From: Elusimicrobiota bacterium
Lineage (GTDB): Bacteria > Elusimicrobiota > Elusimicrobia > UBA1565 > JACRDR01
Direction of reading: 5' to 3'
DNA: 64,000 nucleotides
NCBI GenBank assembly: GCA_016194745.1
Contig: JACQBA010000010.1
Location: 1 to 64,000 of the forward strand
Below the pieces are notes generated by a model. It was not told the origin of the DNA. It did not search any database and saw only the letters and a program-made list of their open reading frames with translations. Both the position numbers and the translations under genes were made by a program. This document shows positions 59,422 to 64,000 of the stretch, piece after piece. Positions within the stretch are counted from its first letter, which is position 1, and each line of letters begins with the position of its first letter.

Positions 59422-60878
59422 CGGACGTCCCTGAGCTCTCGGCATAGCCGCACCGACAGATACGCGAACGCGCCCAGGACGATCATGCCGATCCCGGCGC
59501 GGACGAACGGGTTCAAGCCGCCGAGACCCCCCCGAGCCGTGAACATGTTCGAGATCGGATGCAGGGACCACCACCACACTTGCTCCGCCTGGGTCGTGAG
59601 CGCGTAGCTGCCCGGCCAGTTGAGGAAACCGCCCAGCGCGTGGATCAAGACGGACCCGGCGACGGCGCCGCACCAGAGCCGCAGCGTCGGGTCGCTCGAG
59701 CGGACATCCCGTTCCAAGTCCGCGCACAGGTACGTCAGCACCAGCGCCGCCGTCGCGAAGTAGCGCGGGCCGAACGTCTGGCCGCCGGTCCAGTTGACGT
59801 AGAAGGACATGAAGACCGCGGTGGCGACGCAGGGCGCGAGAAGCCAAAGGCCGTCGTCGCGCCGCCGCTTCCATGCGCCCCACGCGCCGAAGGCCGCGGC
59901 CGGGAAAAAGAAAAACAGGCCCCGGGTCGGGCTCGCCCAAAGCGCCAGGAACGCGGACGGCTGGAATCCGGCGAAGATCGTGCTCTGGAATTCCGACTCC
60001 GGCGGACGCAGCCGCCCCGTGTAGTAGAGCCAATACGACCCGAGCAGGATCGCCGGCACCGCGGCTCCGGCCGCGAAACCGGGCACGCGACGAGTCCGGC
60101 GGAACAGCACGTACACTCCCGCGGCGGCGGCGTAGAAGATCGTGTCCGGCCGCCCGGCGACCGCGAGACCGAAGCCGAAACCCGCGAGGGCGTCCATCCA
60201 AAAGCCCGCTCCCGCCAGACCGAGCAGGCCGAGCGACGTCCCGAGAAGTCCCGGCGCGTGCTGCCACAGCGCCTGGCTGCTCACGCTGAACGTCCACGAG
60301 CCGAGCCCATACAGAAGCGCCAGGCAAAGAGCCCACTCAGGCGACGCGCGTCCCCGGATCGCGGCGAACAGCGCCGCCGCGGACGCGGCCGTGATGACGG
60401 AGCCCGAGATCTTCGACAGATTGTGGAGGAACTGCTCGCTCGGCACGACCCCCGCGAGGACGGGCACGACGTACAGCGGCAGCGCCAGGATGCCGCCGGC
60501 GATCGCATACACCGACAGCGTATTGGGACCGAACACGACGGTAAAATCGTTCGCCTTCCCGGTCAACCAGGGATCGAGCACCGGGTTGAGCGCGAGCGTC
60601 CCGTGGCGCAGGACGCAGAACGGAATCAGGCTGTTCGTCACGTCGTCACCGCCGTGCCAGCGGAACGTGGCGAGGTAGCAGGCGAGGCAGGCCCAGAAGA
60701 CGGCCCACGGGGAGTCCTTCCACTCGGCGCCGCCGTTGAGGCGCAGGTACGCGAGCGCCGCGACGGCGAGGAGAAACGCCGGGACCCACGGGACGCCTCC
60801 GCGGGCCAATTCCAGCAGGACGGCGAACGAGAAGACCGAGACCGCGCGGAAGGACTTGAAGTTCTTCGCGGTGATCAC
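59418..60878 (-). CDS. Polytopic GT-C-like membrane protein, paralogue A
   Basis: 486 residues from a GTG overlapping the upstream stop (GTGA). About 11 helices with WHGGDDV in the first loop (acidic pair), SSQALWQHAPG, a conserved SPTRGLFFFFPAAAFG segment and TGGQTFGPRYFATAA. It is clearly homologous to the truncated gene at 62899-64000, sharing those segments almost word for word. I place it with GT-C-type membrane glycosyltransferases by topology and loop acids only. Confidence 0.65.
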   Translation of the reverse strand: MITAKNFKSFRAVSVFSFAVLLELARGGVPWVPAFLLAVAALAYLRLNGGAEWKDSPWAVFWACLACYLATFRWHGGDDVTNSLIPFCVLRHGTLALNPVLDPWLTGKANDFTVVFGPNTLSVYAIAGGILALPLYVVPVLAGVVPSEQFLHNLSKISGSVITAASAAALFAAIRGRASPEWALCLALLYGLGSWTFSVSSQALWQHAPGLLGTSLGLLGLAGAGFWMDALAGFGFGLAVAGRPDTIFYAAAAGVYVLFRRTRRVPGFAAGAAVPAILLGSYWLYYTGRLRPPESEFQSTIFAGFQPSAFLALWASPTRGLFFFFPAAAFGAWGAWKRRRDDGLWLLAPCVATAVFMSFYVNWTGGQTFGPRYFATAALVLTYLCADLERDVRSSDPTLRLWCGAVAGSVLIHALGGFLNWPGSYALTTQAEQVWWWSLHPISNMFTARGGLGGLNPFVRAGIGMIVLGAFAYLSVRLCRELRDVR

Positions 60879-62902
60879 GGAAGGGCCGCCTCGCGACGGT
60901 CGATCCGACGCCACGGCGCGTCCCCGTCGACGGCGTAAAGCGTGATCTCGGCGGCCGCCGGGCGGCCGGGCCCTTTCGCCTGGAGGTACCACGTCTCACG
61001 GAACGCGCGGCCGGCGCTCCACGACGAGGGCGGCCTTTCGTCGTCGAACAGCGGCCAAAGCGCCGCGTGCGACCGGCCCTCGGGATGCTGCTCGGCGTAC
61101 ACGCCGTCCGTGACGATGCCGCCGCTCGAGTCCTTGAGCACGACCGCGGCCGCGAAATCGACGGTCCCCTTAGGCGCGGTCCACGTCAGCGTCAGCTTCC
61201 ACCCTTTCTCGACCGGCGCCGCCGAGGGTCCCCGCAGCACGACGCCGTTCGAGAATGAGGCAGCCGGCGCGCCCGCGGGAACCGCCGATTCATCGGAGGA
61301 AACGAGCCAGACGGGGACTTCGATCTTGAGGGTCTCCGCGCAGGACGGCCTCTCGCTCAAGCGGATGGAGCGCGCGGGGATCGCGGCGTCCGCGGTTCTC
61401 AGCTCCAAGGTCCCGGCGCAGCCGAACTCACCGCTCCCCTTGTAAAACATCAAGTTCATCCCTGGATAGCCGTGCCGCCGCACGGCGTCCCGGCCGAGGA
61501 AATCCACCTGATTGTCGAAGAAAACGCCGCGCCTGCCGAACGCCGGAGACTGGCCTCCGACGACGCTTCTCCGGGACAGTTGCGAGAAAAGCGACGGGCC
61601 CTCGCCGGGAGCGCGAAACGCCGGCGCCCCGCCGATGGACAGCGGCGCCCCCCAGACGAAAAGGTTTCCGGCATCGTGGGGCACGAGCGCCCACGCCTGC
61701 CTCTGAAAGGACTCGAGCAGCGCGGCGGACCGGCGCCAGGATTCTCCGGCCGCGAACCCCTCCGCCGCGGCGAGGCCAAACGCCAAAAAACCGACCGCCG
61801 CGGCGACGCGACGCGTCGCCCGCGCATCCGCCTCCGGAGGCGCCAAGCTCATGACGATCGCGACGACGGCCAGGAGGAATCCGAAGCTGGGCAGATAATT
61901 GTGGCGAGCGCTCACGTACCAAAAGAGGTTCGGCGCGTACGCTAGGCCGAACCACGCGGCTCCGAAGACGACGAGCTCGAGAGGCGTCCTGCGGCGGACG
62001 CCGCCGCGATCCGAAGACAGGCTCACGGCCGCCAGCCACATCCCGCTCAGCGCCGCCGCGAGCCCCACGGTCGCCCAAGGACCGCCGGCCCAGCTATGCA
62101 GCAGCTTCCACGACGGCAGCTTGTGCATCGGCACGAGCGTATTCTCCAAGGCGTTTCGAGCCGCGCTCAGCGCGACGCCCGGCGTGGGGACCGGACGGCC
62201 TCCGGAGGATACTGGCGAAAAGACGCGCAGCAGCGCGTGCGCGAGATTTAGCGTCAGGCAGGCGCTCGCGAACCACAGGACCTTCATCCGCTCTTTGAGT
62301 CCCGAGGACCCGGGCCACAGGCGCCAGACCAGGAGCGGCCACAAGAAGAACACCTGGTCATAATCGAAGAACGCGAGGAAGTACAGCACGAACGCGAGGG
62401 CGGAGCGCACGCCGAACCCGAGCCGCTTCGTCCCGGCGGCGAGCAGCGCCGCGAGCACGAACGTCGTCGAGAGCAGGTTCATCGCGACGGCGGACGTCCA
62501 GAAGTGCGTCTCCGCGTGGTTCGGATAGACAAGGAACAACCCCGCGAACGCAAGGCCCCACGCCCGGTCAAGCTCGAACTGCCGGGCGAACGCGTAGGCT
62601 AGGAGCGAATTCAAGATGTCGAGGATCAGGCCGAAGAGGTGGAGCCCGATGGGCGCGGGCCCCAGAACCTTGTATATCGCCCCGTAGTAGAGGATGTAGA
62701 GATTGCGCCCCGGGACGTACGAGAGGAAGTCCCGCCAGATCGCCGCCCAGTCGCCGTTCGACAGCCGCTCATGGAACCCGTGATCATCGAGATGAAGGCC
62801 CGCGAAGGGCGCCGTGCCCCCGAAGAGAGCCAGGCCGATCACGCACAGGGCGAGCGGCGGAAGGAGCGATCCTCCCCGCAGCCGATCCAGGAACCCTCTC
62901 AT
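60875..62902 (-). CDS. GT-C-like membrane protein with soluble C-terminal domain
   Basis: 675 residues; ATG overlaps the stop of the upstream gene (ATGA). About 10-11 helices (residues 10-400) with HLDDHGF in the first loop and YPNHAETHFWTSA, resembling the TMTC/PMT group. Residues about 450-675 are soluble, probably beta-rich (EVPVWLVSSDESAV, KLTLTWTAPKGTVDF) and periplasmic. It lies between two paralogous membrane-protein genes. Function inferred from topology; no close family recognised. Confidence 0.62.
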   Translation of the reverse strand: MRGFLDRLRGGSLLPPLALCVIGLALFGGTAPFAGLHLDDHGFHERLSNGDWAAIWRDFLSYVPGRNLYILYYGAIYKVLGPAPIGLHLFGLILDILNSLLAYAFARQFELDRAWGLAFAGLFLVYPNHAETHFWTSAVAMNLLSTTFVLAALLAAGTKRLGFGVRSALAFVLYFLAFFDYDQVFFLWPLLVWRLWPGSSGLKERMKVLWFASACLTLNLAHALLRVFSPVSSGGRPVPTPGVALSAARNALENTLVPMHKLPSWKLLHSWAGGPWATVGLAAALSGMWLAAVSLSSDRGGVRRRTPLELVVFGAAWFGLAYAPNLFWYVSARHNYLPSFGFLLAVVAIVMSLAPPEADARATRRVAAAVGFLAFGLAAAEGFAAGESWRRSAALLESFQRQAWALVPHDAGNLFVWGAPLSIGGAPAFRAPGEGPSLFSQLSRRSVVGGQSPAFGRRGVFFDNQVDFLGRDAVRRHGYPGMNLMFYKGSGEFGCAGTLELRTADAAIPARSIRLSERPSCAETLKIEVPVWLVSSDESAVPAGAPAASFSNGVVLRGPSAAPVEKGWKLTLTWTAPKGTVDFAAAVVLKDSSGGIVTDGVYAEQHPEGRSHAALWPLFDDERPPSSWSAGRAFRETWYLQAKGPGRPAAAEITLYAVDGDAPWRRIDRREAALP

Positions 62903-64000
62903 CGCGACGCCTCGCGTTCCGACAACCATCGGCGCAGCCAAACCGCGAGCCCCGCGAAGGCCAAGACGATTGCCGACGCCGACGCAGCGCGCGCCGCGGC
63001 GGGAAAATTCGCGAAGCCGCCGCGCGCCGAGTACAGATGCGCGAAAGGATGGTAGTCCCAGCGCCATATCTCGGCCCGCTGGGCCAGGTGCTCGTAGCTG
63101 CCCGGCCAGATGAAATAGCCTCCGGACGCGTGGATCAGGATCGACGCCGCGACCGCGGCGCACCAAAGAGAGAGCAGCCTCCCGTTTCCGCGGATCTCCG
63201 CCTCGAGATCGGCGCACAGATAGGTGAACACCAAGGCGGCCGTCGCGAAATACCGAGTACCGAACGTCTGCCCGCCGCTCCAACCCGAATAGAAGCAAAG
63301 GAATATGATCGTTCCGACGCAGGAGGCGAGCAGCCACCTTCCGTCTTCGGACCCCCTCCGCAAAGCGCCCCAGATCCCGAAGGCCGCGGCCGGAAAGAAG
63401 AAGAACAGCCCCCGGGTCGGCGACGCAAGCAGCCACAGGGCGACCTTAGGCTCGAAGCGCCCGAGCATCTTTCCTTGTACGACGCTCTCCGGCGGCCGCA
63501 AGCGTCCCGTGTAATAGAGCCAATACGCCGCGAGCAGCAGCGCAGGGACGAGAGCGCCCGCCGCGAACGCCGCCGCTCGCGCCCGGTTCTTGAGCAAGGC
63601 GTAAATCCCGAGCGCCACCGAGTAGAATACGTTGTCGGGCCGCGCCGCCGTGGCGAGACCCGCGCCGAGGCCCGCGATCGCCAAGTCTCCCGCGCCGCCG
63701 GCGCCGAGTCCGAATAAGGCGAGCGCGACGCCGAGCTGCGCAGGCCCGTGCTGCCACAGCGCCTGGCTGCTCACGCTGAAGGACCAACTCCCGAGCCCGT
63801 AGAGCCCCGCGAGGCACAGCGCCCATCGTCTCGAGCACCGGCGCGCCACGGTCAAAAACAGCACGGCGGCGGACGCGGCCACGATCGTCGACGCCGAGAG
63901 CTTCGACATGTTGTGGAGGAACCGCTCGTCAGCCACTACGCCCGCCGCCGCGGGGATGACGTAGAAAGGCAAGGCGAGAATGGCGGGCGCGACCGGAAAG
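62899..64000 (-). CDS. Polytopic GT-C-like membrane protein, paralogue B (5' end outside window)
   Basis: The frame is open to the window edge, so the N-terminus is missing; 366 complete codons plus the stop are visible. It matches paralogue A at 59418 through LALPFYVIPAAAGVV, SSQALWQHGPA, SPTRGLFFFFPAAAFG and SGGQTFGTRYFATAA. The DNA for the SSQALWQH region is nearly identical between the copies, so the duplication is recent or under gene conversion. The visible TTG at 63972 is not needed as a start because the homology continues upstream. Confidence 0.7.
   Translation of the reverse strand, partial: FPVAPAILALPFYVIPAAAGVVADERFLHNMSKLSASTIVAASAAVLFLTVARRCSRRWALCLAGLYGLGSWSFSVSSQALWQHGPAQLGVALALFGLGAGGAGDLAIAGLGAGLATAARPDNVFYSVALGIYALLKNRARAAAFAAGALVPALLLAAYWLYYTGRLRPPESVVQGKMLGRFEPKVALWLLASPTRGLFFFFPAAAFGIWGALRRGSEDGRWLLASCVGTIIFLCFYSGWSGGQTFGTRYFATAALVFTYLCADLEAEIRGNGRLLSLWCAAVAASILIHASGGYFIWPGSYEHLAQRAEIWRWDYHPFAHLYSARGGFANFPAAARAASASAIVLAFAGLAVWLRRWLSEREASR

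Noticed and set aside
1..64000. tRNA, rRNA or riboswitch (including cobalamin riboswitch) upstream of the B12 enzymes
   Set aside because: The gaps before the B12 radical SAM genes are too short (5' leaders of about 0-10 bases), and no tRNA or rRNA pattern was seen anywhere.

Overview
The window is a dense, GC-rich (roughly two-thirds G+C by eye) bacterial surface-glycan island. It holds about 53 protein genes on both strands and no rRNA, tRNA or CRISPR that I can see. Most genes inside a transcription unit overlap their neighbour by 1-14 bases (ATGA or GTGA junctions), and real Shine-Dalgarno sequences are scarce. The mix of genes fits an environmental Gram-negative lineage with large glycan islands: many B12-binding radical SAM proteins, YfhO-type membrane proteins, a LIC12162-type transferase, and pseudaminic-acid and 3,6-dideoxyhexose genes. 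Elusimicrobiota is my best guess, from general resemblance only; nothing here fixes the phylum.

Layout. 1-414: C-terminal remnant of an IS3-type transposase, then AT-rich DNA and a strong promoter. 415-8783 (+): operon with a SPASM radical SAM protein, three dehydrogenases/epimerases, a HAD phosphatase, a GT-B-like protein, a DegT aminotransferase and a GT2. 8784-9471: a small HTH gene between two 42-bp structured direct repeats. 9485-12860 (-): Wzx flippase and a B12 radical SAM protein. 12956-14959 (+): SGNH hydrolase and GDP-fucose synthase. 14977-22905 (-): heptose/SDR operon (GT2, hddA, hddC, YfhO protein, two SDRs without the catalytic Tyr, aldo-keto reductase). 23015-26706: two convergent B12 radical SAM genes. 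26723-33411 (-): ColD-like 3-dehydratase, TPP-dependent E1 alpha/beta pair, SDR and YfhO protein. 33483-35625 (+): acyl-ACP desaturase and L-2-hydroxyglutarate oxidase. 35622-41679 (-): pseudaminic-acid operon. 41801-49756 (+): B12 radical SAM, LegB, nucleotidyltransferase, RMD-like SDR, a glycosyltransferase fused to a flippase, and a GT39-like protein. 49812-54990 (+): rfbF-rfbG-rfbH-SDR-GT2 cassette for a CDP-3,6-dideoxyhexose. 55109-59421 (+): B12 radical SAM, GT39-like, GT4. 59418-64000 (-): three polytopic membrane proteins, the last cut by the window edge.

How the genes work together. Several nucleotide-sugar branches feed glycosyltransferases (GT2, GT4, GT-C types) and two Wzx flippases: GDP-fucose, GDP-heptose, a GDP-3,6-dideoxyhexose possibly given a two-carbon branch by the TPP enzyme, a CDP-3,6-dideoxyhexose, and a CMP-nonulosonate. 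No Wzy polymerase is obvious.

The two most striking global features are regulatory. Nearly every transcription unit has a TATAAT-like -10 box only 5-15 bases before its start codon, so leaderless or near-leaderless transcripts look like the rule. A 17-bp palindrome of the type TGTTCA-n5-TGAACA also sits at the start of three widely separated units. All six radical SAM genes are the first gene of their transcription unit.
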